Shown here piece by piece: positions 34,756 through 45,915 of a stretch of 64,000 nt of DNA (positions are counted from its first letter, which is position 1; each line of letters starts with the position of its first letter). The position numbers and the translations under genes were made by a program. A model generated the notes under the pieces. The model was given only the letters and a program-made list of their open reading frames with translations, searched no databases and was not told the DNA's origin. Source of the stretch: Aporrectodea caliginosa (taxonomy: Eukaryota; Annelida; Clitellata; Crassiclitellata; Lumbricidae); the NCBI GenBank assembly GCA_020284085.1, contig JACEVL010000271.1, positions 124,001 to 188,000 on the forward strand, given 5' to 3'.

Positions 34756-35550
34756 CTAACGTGCATGTTTTTCAGTTAACTGTATCATTTCGTCTTTTCT
34801 GTTCTCTACATCACATTCTAAGCTTTCCACCCTTCGCTGCATTTCTTCCTTAACCTTCAATAGCTCCACCTTTTTCAAATGAGCTTGATCGATGCATCCG
34901 TTCATAGCTTCAGTAGTATTTTGTATCTGCTTTCAAAAACCATCCACACATTTCCTAACATGGCCAGTTTGGCCACCTTTATGGTTATTGTGGTCCTCGA
35001 TGACGCAAATGGCGCATACAACTGTTTTGCAAGCACCACAATATGCAGTCAGAACCTTTTCTTCACGAACTTCACAAACATTGGAGCTACATTTTATATC
35101 GGCCGCCACATTTTGTCCACTTTCATATTCATCTATTGGCATCAATTTATGATTCTTTGTCAATTTAAATTTCCTGTGTTCATTGCAACATTCTTCGCAC
35201 AACTTGTGCTTGCATTCAACGCAATACGTATCAGCTGTTGGAATTTCTTTTCCTTCTTGCTCCTTATTTTCCTCTAAACACAGAGAGCATAAGGCTTTAG
35301 TTACTGCAGATGGGTCTGAAACCTTTGACACTTGTATCAGTCTCTCAATGAAGACATTTTTAGGCAGTCCACGAAACCCTTCACTAGGAATCTTGAATAG
35401 TCGCCTACATATTGGGCAAGGCATTTCAACTCCAGGCCCTTTATTGGTTTTAAGCCCACTCTCTTGAAGACATTTCATGCACAATGTATGAATGCATGGC
35501 AATGCCTTCGGATCGGTGAAGAATTCGGTGCATATACAACATGTAGACAT
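34756..35550 (-). pseudogene. TRIM-type RING plus two B-box exon with in-frame stop
   Basis: Minus strand from ATG at 35550. Residues 4-48 are a C3HC4 RING (C4, C7, C19, H21, C24, C27, C45, C48), as in E3 ubiquitin ligases. Residues 88-134 are B-box 1 (C88, C91, C110, C113...) and about 154-190 B-box 2 (C171, C174, C179, C182, H187, H190). After CVDGF a single TGA (34933-34935) interrupts the frame, which then stays open for 58 codons of heptad-like coiled coil (KVELLKVKEEMQRRVESL) to a TAG supplied by the end of the transposon at 34758. No SPRY or NHL follows. A second transposon is inserted 10 bp before the ATG. The RING and B-boxes look intact; expression of a truncated protein is possible but unproven. 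Confidence 0.8.
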
Positions 35551-35899
35551 ATCGTTGATCCAAGGCCGTAGCCAGGATTTTATTTCGGGGGGTGTTTGCT
35601 AGTCCTTGAGCAAGCCGACAAGCAACCGAGTCAACCGATTAAGGGGTTTGGAGGAGCGTCGTGAGCTCTCAAAGCGGGTCCCGCGCGGCCTATACATTAC
35701 ACACTGTAGTACAGTTAGTAGGCTTATACTATACGATTCCAGAGCATCAGTTTTACAAATGGGCAAATGGTAGGCTACTTAATGCAACTCCAAGTTTGAT
35801 CGCCCGCCTTTCTCGTTTTTCCCATATATATATATAATGTCGAATTTTATGACTGAACATTTCATTAGCTTCCCTTAACTGCTCGGATTCAGTTTAAAA

Positions 35900-36245
35900 T
35901 TCTCTTTCTTACCTGTAACACTTTTTGGGTCAAGATCCATGCTACCTCTGTGATCTTATCAGGCGGCCTCTCTCAGCTACCTCAGGACGACCTCTCCGCT
36001 CTTTAGACTATCATCACCTTCTAGTAGGCATACCTCGGTCTCGGACTGCCACAGCATAGCATCGTGCCTATGGCCCTTTGCTGTGGAGTGACCTTCCTGC
36101 TATAACTCGTGCTGCGATCATATCTGGGGCACTATTGTTTCTGCCCGTTCTCTTAAGACTTTCTTTTTCCGAGGTTCCTTCGCACTGGAAGCGCCTATGT
36201 TATACTGTGAGAGGCGCAATAAGTCCGTAAATAGAATAGAATATA
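35900..36245 (+). mobile_element. LINE C-terminal fragment with (AATAG)n-like tail
   Basis: The plus strand reads DYHHLLVGIPRSRTATA, then HRAYGPLLWSDLP, the C-terminal block common to the LINEs in this window (compare RARTATAQHRAF at 24.1 kb). It ends in GTAAATAGAATAGAATAT. It is 5'-truncated. Confidence 0.7.
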
Positions 36246-37101
36246 TAGAATTGTATTGTAGTGATCTAATCTATTGTAATAATTATGTCACATAGTAATA
36301 AGAACTTCAAAACTAATGGCTCATTCTGTCCAGAATGGATTCTGGTTCAGACACTGCATCAGGAAACGTAGCTCTGTAATCAACTTTAACTCTAAACTGT
36401 CGTCAACGTCTGCACTTGCCACTTGGTACATTCAAATAGAGTCCTAAGTCGTATAGTTATATGGCTGCCCCAAGCTGTGGATTTGGAAGCAGTGGTCACT
36501 TGTTTACTTTCAGTTTCTTGAATTACACTTGTAACAGCACTTTCATAATCCTCACTAACGTCGAGAAACTGAGGTAACTGCGGGACATCAGCTATAACAG
36601 CGTTCTCATTATCAATAGGCCTACTATAGTACTTGCATCGGCAGTTGCATGACTTTCATCACTAACATTACTGACAACTTTGTCAATTTCCGCTAAAACA
36701 TTTAATTTAACTAATATACTACATGTAAAATATTTGCAGTAGGCCTACATGCTTAATCGTCAAGATTAGGCTAATTTAGGAAATAGTTTTACAACCTACG
36801 CTATCACTATCTTCCTGGAGATTCCCCTGTCTTTTGAGCAACTATGCATAAAGGCTGATTCCCGACTTTTTCATCGATCCTGGTGGATAATGGGCATGTT
36901 TTACATGAATTGCTTCCCCCAATTAAAACTTCTAAGTATTCCCTCCGCCCCCGGGCTCATGACCGTATCATTCCTCACGCAGATAATTTAATGCGTAAAA
37001 ATGTCATCACTAGGATGATATATAAGGTCTAATCATCATTGGTTGACTTCTTAGGTATATGCGGGACTATAATGACTTTGCACCAAGGTGTTGTTGGTTT
37101 A
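36246..37101. other. Interior of TIR element, no recognisable gene
   Basis: Short frames only; two TAGGCCTA octamers. No transposase motif. Confidence 0.4.
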
Positions 37102-37105
37102 TTAA

Positions 37106-37971
37106 CACGTTGGCCGCTAGGGACGTGTTAACACGTCCCAAATTGGGATTGTTCAGACGCTAGGGACGTGTATACACGTCCCTTAGGTATCGGCCGCTCA
37201 GAGGTTGTTCAGCGTCCCAGTAATATTTCCTGCCGCGTATAAATAATAATGGACATGTGCTGCTATCTACTGAATGCACATAAGATTATTTTTGGCAATG
37301 TTTAGTGACTAAAAAATGGAAGATATGATATGAAGCGTCTGTTGTTGTGTCCGCCATCTTTGTGTAGGCTTTATGCGGTAAACATAATAAATTTATATGA
37401 ATTATTTGAAAAAGAAAAGGTTCAGTATACAGCAGCCTGTGAGGATGTCGTGCGAATTAGACGATGATTCTTTTGTTGATAGTGTACACGAGGTTTGGAA
37501 CAAAATAGCCTATTATTCGGTCTCTGCTCGGAAGCCAAGATCGGCCAGAGACAGCCGCCCCATCAGTGGCCTTCAAGCAACACAAGGCTTCGGGCCTATC
37601 CAGACTCAGTGGACAGCATTACCTGGATATTATCCCAGCATCTGCTACCAAAGCAGGACCTTGCAATAGATGTGATGTTTGCAACAAGCAGGAAAGGCGC
37701 AAGGAAACGCGTTGTTTTTGTGAAACTTGCCCTTTAGAGCCTGTAGGCCTACTGTGCGTTGTAGGCCTAAAATGTTTCAAACTGGTTCACAATGAACATA
37801 ATTTCTATAGCTCCGCAGTGTGACAGTAAGGAAAACATGCAAAACGAACAGTTATTTTGATACTTTAAACAGAAGGACGTCAAAAATCATTACGTAAAAT
37901 GTTTATAAATTTTTAGGCTTTTGGCCTATATTAGCCGCGCCTGGCCTATAATTGGGCCCGCGGTCAAAGTG
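37106..37971 (+). mobile_element. piggyBac element (TTAA target), internally deleted, with 20-bp palindromes
   Basis: TTAA at 37102-37105 and 37972-37975. The end CACGTTGGCCGC and reversed right end CACTTTGACCGC pair. Inside the left end are two perfect 20-bp palindromes (37120-37139 and 37163-37182), both of form GGGACGTGT-ACACGTCCC. The 866-bp element keeps the first and last parts of a transposase only. Confidence 0.9.
37397..37823 (+). pseudogene. piggyBac transposase deletion remnant
   Basis: An N-terminal part (SCELDDDSFVDSVHEVWNK) runs into a C-terminal part in a different frame (HYLDIIPASATKAGP, then CNRCDVCNKQERRKETRCFC and CFKLVHNEHNF). The latter is the cysteine-rich C-terminal domain. 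The DDD core between them is missing. Confidence 0.8.
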
Positions 37972-38425
37972 TTAAGCGATATTGTCACTAATTTACTTAA
38001 TACGAAAAACGTTTATAGTCAGGATACTTTATACTTTTAACTCTGTTAATAAGATGTCTGTGCACCAAAGTGCGATTAGCAATTGGTTAATAAAGAATAT
38101 ACTTACTTACTTACTTACAATTCTGAACGCGGCAACGTCATTTCAGTTACATTCTAAACGTAAACATTTAGCCCACCCTGCATAATTATAGGTCTATATG
38201 CATTCAAGTAAAGTAAGTAGCACTTATTACACAAGCGCTGTGTGAGAAGCAGCCAGCCAAGCACTGTAGAGCGGCATCATCTACAGTTCACATGAGTGCT
38301 CGATATATCTTAGTTCCTACACCGTGTGTTAGTAAAATAAATGTGTTATTTCATTTTTACATTATTTAATTTCGGGGGTGTTCAAACACCCAAAACACGC
38401 CCCTAGATACGGCCTTGCGTCGATC

Positions 38426-38832
38426 TCATCCCTGTTAATACCACCACTACTAGACTCTTATAGCAGCCATCTTGTTCTCTAAGTCGAAAAATCTACAACA
38501 CTTTCGGTTTTACTATTGACATTACTGCGTTATTTTTAACGTGTACACATCGATGTTTCCTTTCGCTTTAGCACTGACTTATAAGAGAAGTTTTGATCGA
38601 GTGAATATAGAAAAATATCTAACTAAATACCTGAACGTAGATGTAGTCTCTATATTGTCATGGTGGCAACTTGCTGTCAGAACATATTCGTTATACTCAG
38701 AGTTACGGGTTGAAATGTTGATATCCTGTTTACTGCTCTTAATCGCTCGATTGACCCTCTATATGTGTCCTTGGAGAAAAGCTAACACTAACCGTTAGGT
38801 CTATGCTTTATTTAGCTCAAGTCAGACATAAC
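38426..38832. other. Original 5' flank of the RING exon; unrecognised frame
   Basis: On the minus strand this would lie just upstream of the RING exon before insertion of the 35561-38417 element, so it may hold its 5' UTR or promoter. A plus-strand frame at 38541-38798 has no recognised domain. Confidence 0.35.
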
Positions 38833-38840
38833 GCTGAGAT

Positions 38841-39034
38841 CAGAGGGGCTTTTTAGTGTGCAGTTCTACAGAAAACATGCAGTTATAAGTCAAGTTGTGC
38901 AGCTGTAAAAGTAATTTTGTGCAGTTAAATATAGCTTAAAAGGTCATTGTCACCCATTGGGAATAATTTACCATGACTTTTTAAAAAAGAGAGAAGGGGC
39001 TGTGCAGTTCTAAAAATTCGTTTAAAAAGCCCTA
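38841..39034. mobile_element. hAT-type MITE, 7/8 TSD
   Basis: GCTGAGAT (38833-38840) and GCTGAGAA (39035-39042) flank a 194-bp segment whose ends share GGGCTTTTTA inverted, followed inside by GTGCAGTTCTA repeats. No coding. Confidence 0.75.
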
Positions 39035-39409
39035 GCTGAGAAGCCTTAAATAAAAACGCATAGACCTACGTTGATGTTTTAAGTTTGGTTTGAAAGTTTG
39101 ATTTAATGATAAAATCTGAATTTTCACAGGCTTCTTTAACTTCTTTAGAGAACAATCATTTTCAAATGCTTACAATTTGCGAATAGGCTAATTAGAATTT
39201 TGCCGGTTCAGATGGAGAACTATGGCGGGAAAAGCGCCTTATCTCTGCAGGTAGGCTACATGTATGTCCTTGCGAGTCCATTTTCTCTGCAAAATATAAC
39301 ATACAAACATAAGATATATAGGCCTAGGCTAGAGATTCAGCCTAACTAGCCCAGCTAGAAGAAACAATAAATTTATTATAATAATTACAAGAGTGAATAC
39401 TCATTAACA

Positions 39410-39640
39410 CAGAGGAAGAGAAGTGCACATTTGGAAACTGAAAGCGAAAGGAGTCAGCATCAATCTTCGTAAGCTGGGAAAGACTACCAGATCTACGATG
39501 TAATGTGTCTTATCTCATTTAAGGAGCAGGCGATTTGAGGACAACCATCGGTCAAGAGCAGCTGAAGCTCTAGAATACGCTCAACCATAACAGCAGCTGC
39601 GTCTGCAGGTCCATGAAGGTAAACCTGCGTGTCATCAGCA
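39410..39640 (-). mobile_element. LINE RT fragment interrupted at its YADD box
   Basis: Minus strand: RYADDTQVYLHGPAD begins exactly where another LINE's (CGTAAT)n tail ends (39641-39664), then in shifted frame a segment like SSNRLLL...KTHYI. The 5' half of this LINE was not found on the other side. Confidence 0.75.
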
Positions 39641-40912
39641 TATCGTAATCGTAATCGTAATCGTAAACTCGATATTTCTACAGCGCCCACAAAAGCGAAG
39701 TCGCGGGAACCAGCTTATTCACAGGCGCTTAACCAAAACAGAATCGATAGGCAGGGGGTCAAAATCCAGAGAGTCAGGGAGGCAGACAGTCGGACGGCTA
39801 AGGTGGGTGATGCTTAGAGTTGAAATGGCGAGAAAGGTGAGGGAAGAGAAGGAATCGGGATAGGATTTGTGAAAAAGCAGTGTTTTCAGTTTTGAGTGTA
39901 AGACCTGTGGAGAGATAGCAAGAGGTGAGGTTTTGGTGAGTTCATAGGATGGATCGGATATTTGTCGTAGCACAGGCGGGAGTTTGTTCCAAGAGGCGGG
40001 ACAGCTATGGCTATGGAGCGATTTGCAAATTTAAGCGATGAGGTGACGGAAGGGCGGAGCAGTGTGAGGGTGATGACGGTTGAACGAAGAGGTTGGACCG
40101 AGAACAACTGACGGGGATACGAGGGCTGAGAGGATTGAAGTGTATTGTAGGTGAGGGATAGGACTTTATATTCTATTGGTTGGATAGTAGACCAAGCCCA
40201 ACGGCCAGATCCGAGATATGCAAGATAAAAAGAAAGGGAGCAAGAACCGAGCCCTGAGGTAAGCCGTAAGAGAGGTGGACCCTAGCAGAGCGAGTGGGAC
40301 CAAAGCTATAGCGACAGAGCGATCGGTAAGGAATGAGCGGATGATGCGGATCCAGAGTAAGAGCAGAGTCAGTAATCCCAAATGAGTTAGACAGTCGGTG
40401 AAGAAGGATGGCGTGATCGACAGTGTCGAAAGCGGCACTAATGTCATAGAGGGAAGTAGAGTGACATGGCCACGATCAACGGCATGATATACAAGACTCA
40501 CCATTAGAGCATGCGTCGAGTAGAATTTCTTAAATACAGACAGAAGCGGAGGCATTAGAGAGCGTAGGTCGAGGTAGCGGACAAGCTGTACAGACACACA
40601 TTTCTCAAGAAGCTTCGAGAGGAAAGACCAGTTTGAGATAAAGCGGTTATTTGAATGGTAACCCGGGTCAAGACATTATCGCACGATAGAAGGAAAAACC
40701 ACAGCCCTTTTGTGCAATGCAGGTACGTAGGGGCCAGCGAAGAGTTACATAGTATTGTCCAAGACAGAACAAGTTCATCTATAAATTCCGTAACTAAGAA
40801 TGAAGGAAGTAAGTAAAGTTCGCATGACTTCGAGGAAGAGTCAAGTATGAGTTGACGGATGGCATCAGGTTGAAGAGGCTTCCACAAAAAGAGAACAGCT
40901 GCAGTGAGCATG
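39641..40912 (-). mobile_element. LINE with (CGTAAT)n tail, RT broken and internally deleted
   Basis: Minus strand: AVLFLWKPLQPDAIRQL (about 40890), VSVQLVRYLDLRSLMPPLLSVF region (40590), HAVDRGHVTLL, FILHISDLAVGLGLL, then directly C-terminal YKVLSLTYNTLQ (about 40160). The RT block with YADD is missing, so there is an internal deletion near 40170. The 3' end has GTGGGCGCTGTAGAAATATCG and the tail 39641-39667. Its 5' edge touches the dispersed repeat at 40915. Confidence 0.8.
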
Positions 40913-40914
40913 TT

Positions 40915-41385
40915 ATTAACAAATTTGCAAGGGAATGTAAACACTAAACAGAACAGAAATCTTGAACTCCCAACCAGTTACAAAGATTTAAAAATAATAT
41001 ATTATAACTGGTTACCAAACTCTTAAACAAATCCAATGGACAAAATAATAAATAATGTTTTATCAAGGTTTTTTGTTCTTAGATCGAGAGCTGCTGTGTT
41101 GAATTTCTGAAGTGGCGCATATAAATTCGCAATTATAAATAAAACTAGGTTACTTTGGGCAATAATTGCTGGTGAACCGTCTAGTGTCTACCATTAACAT
41201 ACAATTAATATTGTACATATGCCAGCGAGCAACTTTTTCTGTAGGTAACTAGGGGCTTCTTTAACTGTGGAATGCAATGATTCATGTGTATTCCCACCCA
41301 AAATATTACTTTCACTTTCTAGTACAAAACTGCCTGAACTGATTTGATAAGTTGGCCGTACAGCTCAGATCATATCTTAATGATT
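40915..41385. repeat. Dispersed repeat, copy 2
   Basis: Aligns with 2248-2715 over its whole length and begins at the same TTATTAACAAATT junction. See copy 1 for landmarks. Confidence 0.75.
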
Positions 41386-41699
41386 GGGCAATTTTGCAAT
41401 GATGTATGGCTTAGTCAGGGATTTGCTATTATTATTTGCTGACTGTTAATCAATTATTGCAGATATCTTCCATTAACATAATCAAAAGTTGCACATAACT
41501 TTAAATACGTCATCATCTGGATCTGTTGGTAACTATGATACCCTAATTAGTTGGAACTTGTGTCCATTCAGGTCTCCCTATTGTGCGCATTGTTGAACAT
41601 TAAATTTTGTTCTGATTTGTCAATATAGACTGTCCTGTTGCATATGACAAAACATTGGGCACAACCGTCAGTTTGACTATAATAATTATTGTAGTAGGC
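41386..41699. other. No feature seen
   Basis: AT-rich; short frames only. Confidence 0.4.
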
Positions 41700-41841
41700 T
41701 ATGTCTTGCTTAACGTATATTCATTGTTTATCTATATATATATATCTATATTCATGTCTTATACATATAGGCTTGGTCAATATCCAATGTTAACGGTATA
41801 CTAGGGCAGTGAGCGTTGACCTTACTTTATCTGTTCATAGG

Positions 41842-42004
41842 CAGTGTTTCCGTTAGAGTCCAAAAAGAGGACGTATTTACACCGTGACCTGGAATTTTTT
41901 TGGACGTAGCTCATTACTTTCGGCTATCACACCGAGAAATTTTGGACGTTTTGGAAGTTTTATACGGACGTAAAACGGCCATTTGGGCGTTAACGGAAAC
42001 ACGG
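41842..42004. mobile_element. hAT-type MITE, perfect 8-bp TSD, in unit A only
   Basis: CAGTGTTTCCGTTA at the left and TAACGGAAACAC inverted at the right. TTCATAGG at 41834-41841 and 42005-42012. Unit B has the empty site (CTCATGGGCGAGG near 44691), so insertion followed the duplication. The open frame at 41900-42115 crosses the boundary and is not a gene. Confidence 0.92.
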
Positions 42005-42261
42005 TTCATAGGGCGAGGACACGACGAGGACACGAGTCAGATAAAGCAAGAAGTCAATGACAGCATGCAAGAATATGAGGAGAAAGATAGAGAGAGACTG
42101 AGGCAAGAGGTATAAAAGAAATGATACACATAAATAGGAGGCAAGCAAGTAATCAAATGATGACTGAATTGAATTAGTATAAATTTTAGAGACATCCTCT
42201 AGTTGATGTCGAAATTACTTTACAAATTATTTGGTAACGTAGAACCTATATAAATGGTCAA

Positions 42262-42420
42262 CTGGTAATCGTAATCGTAAAAGCGAAGTCGCGGAGAACA
42301 GGCGCTCAATCAAGAGAAAATCGATAGGCAGATGGTCAATATACAGAGTTAAGCATGCATAGGCCTACAGGCAGACGGCTAAGGTGGGTGGTGTTTAAAA
42401 TACACGGCTCAGCCTACGCA
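42262..42420 (-). mobile_element. LINE 3' fragment with (CGTAAT)n tail, unit A
   Basis: Same 3' end as the LINE at 39641. It is present at the same place in unit B (44970-45130), so it was there before the duplication. Confidence 0.7.
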
Positions 42421-42767
42421 TGGATGATACAAGAGAACACTCAGAGCTGCTCTAAAACAAACAAGCCGAATGCCAAGATGTCGCGGCTAAACTATAAATA
42501 CAGTACTTAATAAGTCAGCATATTATTTGTTATGTTCTATAATTAACGTAAGAGAATTGGTTCTCTTTATCTGACAATTATATGAGCGCGAGCACGCAGC
42601 AGTCACGCAGCAGTCACGCAGGCATGCGCTTTGTTTCAAATATCAAGAGCACGAATCGGCCTGACCTACTTTAGACACAACCATCACTTATGGAATGGCC
42701 GAATGGACTACTGTAGCATGTATTCTCTTGCTAAACGTATATTCATTGTTTATCTATGTATCTATAT

Positions 42768-44591
42768 TAGGTTGCCACTCAAAAATGAAGTTTGTAATTT
42801 TCATCTTCCCACCCTCTAAATGTGTTCCTAATGTTAAAATAGAGAAGCGCACAAACTTTGGATGCGTTCTAATAATATTTACTGGTAGCTCAACACTTAT
42901 GAATTTTACAATATGTGGCATTTTTCCGATATTATCGTATAAAGTCAATTTTAATACCAAAAGTCAGAAGACTCAGAATGTATCTGTATCTATTCATCCA
43001 GATTTGTTAGGACTCCATTGAAACTCTGGATCAAAGCCACTCCACTGACACGTTTCAGACTTCTCACTGTCTGTTGGGCAACAATGTAGTCGTTGACACT
43101 GTTCCTTGTATCTGGATTGTAGGTTAGGAAATGTTGTGGAATATCCAATGCTGTGAAAAGTTGCCTGGTGTATTGCGACGCAGTCAGACAGCTGCTTCTG
43201 ATGTAGCGTTGTAGTGAAGGCAATTCGTCCCGGATGATCTGTTGTTTTGTGTTTTGATGTCTATTGCTGCAACCATGGCAGACTTCATCTCGGCAGAAAC
43301 TTCAGTGTCAAGGAAGGCGAGACCGACCAGAATTTCACTCATATACCATAAGTGACCAGCGAATGACTTTATAGCGGCTTTAGCAAGAGCATCGTGTGTC
43401 TTCTTGCAGCTGTCTAACTCACAGAGTAACTGAAGATCATTCCTTGGAGCAGACAAAGCACATGCACATTGTAAACCAGGCCTTCAGATAGACCTTCTGT
43501 ACGAATGTGTTGAAGTGACTGAAAGATGACAGTTCACGTACAGTCAGCTGGAATTGAGAGCGAAAACGGAAATTTTCAAACTGTATATCAGCTACGCCAT
43601 CGACCTAGCTCGGTGGAAGGGTCAGAGTAACTGAATGTGAACACGCTCACTGCCTGACTCGGACTCCGCTCCAAGAAATAGAAGCAACAGTTGCAGAAGC
43701 TCTCGGTAATCGTCCCTTAGCTGAGACTCTGTAAGTTCCTGAGCACTGAATGAACTGTATGAGGTCATTCCGAAGTGGGTTTAGAGCCGATGCGATGGAA
43801 TCTACCTTCAAAACACATTCGTACTCTGATTGAGCCCCAATACTCGCCACATCTGTGGAACCACTTGATCCACTAAATGGTCCTCTCAATGTATCAAACA
43901 CTTTGGCTAGTGGCTACCATAAGTTCCATGATGTGATGCCTGCAAGCTATGCTGACCAGATCATTGCCCAACTTTTTTTCAAAAAGTACGCAGGCACCGG
44001 CATGAACTCCTGAGTTACTGGCTGTTGCTAATATTCCCAATCAAAGCCAAAACCTCTATCATCACTCACTCATGAACTAAATAGCAAATGATTGATCAAA
44101 GTTACTTTATAATCAGTCACCTGTGGTTCTCAGTGAAGACTAGAGTGATGCACAATTTAAGTAATAACTATATGCTGCACTACTGGCACAGACACACATT
44201 AACAGTACTATGATTGATAATATTTATTCCAAATAATAACAAAATCAGTCTGCAGCCCAGTAATGAGTATAAAGCAGAAAAGAATGTGAACAAGAGCACT
44301 GTCACTGGGGAACAATAACATTACAATAATAAGTCTACTGAGTTACTCAGTCAGGAATTCATTTACTCTGGTGAAGAAAAATTTGAATTAAAAAAGCATT
44401 TTATCGCAACAAACATGCATAATATTAAAAATATAAGCACACTGAGCTACCAGTAAAAATTAATATATATTATATATCTCAATGAAACTTAGCACAATTA
44501 CTATGCATCGTATAGAGAACATCACGAGGTGCTGGGACCTGGAATATGCTGAACTCTATTTTTTATAATTATTACGTTGAGTGGCACCCTA
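42768..44591. mobile_element. TAGGGTGCCACTC-terminus element with orphan transposase relic
   Basis: Left end TAGGTTGCCACTCAA and reversed right end TAGGGTGCCACTCAA differ once. Flanks ATCTATAT (42760-42767) and ATCTATAA (44592-44599) match 7 of 8. Unit A carries the uninterrupted site near 41750 (TATCTATATTC). It encodes minus-strand relics of the same transposase family as the TAGGGTGG elements. Confidence 0.88.
42990..43760 (-). pseudogene. Orphan hAT-like transposase relic, copy 3
   Basis: Minus strand: SQLRDDYRELLQLLLLFLG (about 43720-43660), a stop, then PFHRARSMA, LIYSLKISVF (compare AFHHAHLMVK-IFSIKICLF at 32.25 kb), then SAPRNDLQLLCEL and SFAGHLWYMSEILVGLAFLD (about 43450-43300), and about 43223-42990 RQLFTALDIPQHFL. 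Several stops. It supplies the C-terminal half of the family that is poorly kept in the other two copies. Confidence 0.7.
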
Positions 44592-44964
44592 ATCTATAAA
44601 TTATGCATATCATAAACATAGGCTTCAAAAGTGTTAACGATATATTTGGACTGTCAGGGCAGTTGACGTCGACCTTACCTTACCTGCTCATGGGCGAGGA
44701 CACGAGGGGGACACGAGTGAGATGAAGCAAGAGGTCAATGACAACATGCAAGAATATGAAGAGAGGAAGAAAGAGAGAGACTGAGGCAAGAGGTATAAGG
44801 CAACAAGATACACATAAATAAATAGGAAGCAAACAAGTAATCAATATTAATGATGGCTGAATAGAATTGGTGTTTAGCTGCATCCTGTAGTTACCAGGAC
44901 CGTTGATGTCGAAATTGATTTACACATTATTCGGTAACGTAGAACCTATTATATAACTGGTCAA

Positions 44965-45130
44965 AACTGGTAATCGTAATCGTAAATCGTAAACTCGAAA
45001 CTTCTACAGCGCCCACAAAGCGACGTCGCGGAATCAGCTTATTATAGGCGCTCAATCAAGACAAAGTCGATATGCAGAGGTCAAACCCAGAGAGTCGGAC
45101 AGGCAGACAGTTACGGTAGGTGGTGTTTAC
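44965..45130 (-). mobile_element. LINE 3' fragment with (CGTAAT)n tail, unit B
   Basis: Duplicate of 42262-42420 but longer, retaining TTCTACAGCGCCCACAAAG, which in unit A has been lost. Confidence 0.7.
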
Positions 45131-45149
45131 AATACACGGCTCAGCCTAC

Positions 45150-45478
45150 GCTGCAACCACTTTACTGCATTCCTTTGTCTGTGCTCGACTTGACATCTGC
45201 TCTTCTCTTTACTCCGGGCTACCGTCTAGTCGGCTGGCGTGCCTCGCCGGGTGCTCCGCTCTGTGGCGCGCCCTATTGGCCGAATACTCAAATTCGGCCA
45301 TGTGTCTAACTACACGCTGGAAACCTTACACTGGCTCCCTATCCGCCAGCGCATTATGTACAGGATCGCCTCTCTGGTGTGGCGATGTCAGTTGGACCTT
45401 GCCCCATCCCATCTGCGGGACCTCCAAGATCTTTCCACTCACAGGTCAGCCCAATACGGGGATCATGAATATGCGTGA
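45150..45478 (+). mobile_element. LINE RT C-terminal part, left half
   Basis: The plus strand reads LDICSSLYSGLPSSRLACL, then RSVARPIGRILKFGHVS, TLHWLPIRQRIMYRI and LDLAPSHLRDL, with one frameshift near 45240. The continuation expected after LRDL (a segment like GVLIVSFARAATMQNRAF) lies at 47.6 kb, so about 2 kb separates the halves. Confidence 0.85.
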
Positions 45479-45907
45479 ATCGGAGTGGGGCGCTGTGACG
45501 TCACTGGGCTACTCGACCAGCGCAGCTGTCAGATACAGCTTTAGCCACCTGTTTATGAACAAGGCCTACCAGTCAGTTGACAGTCAACTGACTGGTATAC
45601 AAGTAATAAGTATAGTAGTATACATATTTCTTTTAAGTCAACTTATCATTTGCGTGTCCATATTTTAGAATGCAGGTCCTGCAGACAGTCACTCCTATAT
45701 ATACAACTGAAACAAGTTACAAAAAGTTATATCCGATAGCTAGCTAGCTACTCTGCTAAACCAGTTCTATGACAATAATAAGACTCCTAACCATCACAAA
45801 AATCAACTTCACTCAAACTTGTGAATATATGTTTAAATACCACAATAAACTCTTCCCACCCTCACTCGTTCCTTAATTTGGGGTGCTTGTTGCTCCAAAT
45901 TCATCTT
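45479..45907. other. Non-coding; contains a strong hairpin
   Basis: TACCAGTCAGTTGA, CAG loop, TCAACTGACTGGTA at 45567-45597 is a perfect 14-bp stem. The rest is AT-rich with no gene. Confidence 0.6.
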
Positions 45908-45915
45908 AAATGTTT

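Larger units (their letters stand above)
35561..38417. mobile_element. hAT-like TIR element CAAGGCCGTA, 7/8 TSD, with nested piggyBac
   Basis: Left end CAAGGCCGTAGCCAGG and reversed right end CAAGGCCGTATCTAGG. Inside both ends TTTCGGGGG-TGTT recurs inverted. Flanks CGTTGATC (35553-35560) and CGTCGATC (38418-38425) match 7 of 8. It is inserted 10 bp upstream of the RING exon ATG. The interior includes a LINE fragment and a piggyBac; no transposase of its own was found. Confidence 0.82.
41700..42720. repeat. Tandem segmental duplication, unit A
   Basis: Aligns block by block with 42721-48010: AACGTATATTCATTGTTTAT, then GGGCGAGGACACGA, GCAAGAATATGA, a LINE 3' fragment, CACGGCTCAGCCTACGC, and GAGAATTGGTTCTCTTTAT, then AATCGGCCTGACCTA. 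Unit A is about 1.0 kb and carries one private MITE. Confidence 0.85.

Noticed and set aside
41900..42115. 71-codon frame ending in a charged coil
   Set aside because: It starts inside the MITE 41842-42004 and crosses its end; unit B lacks it.
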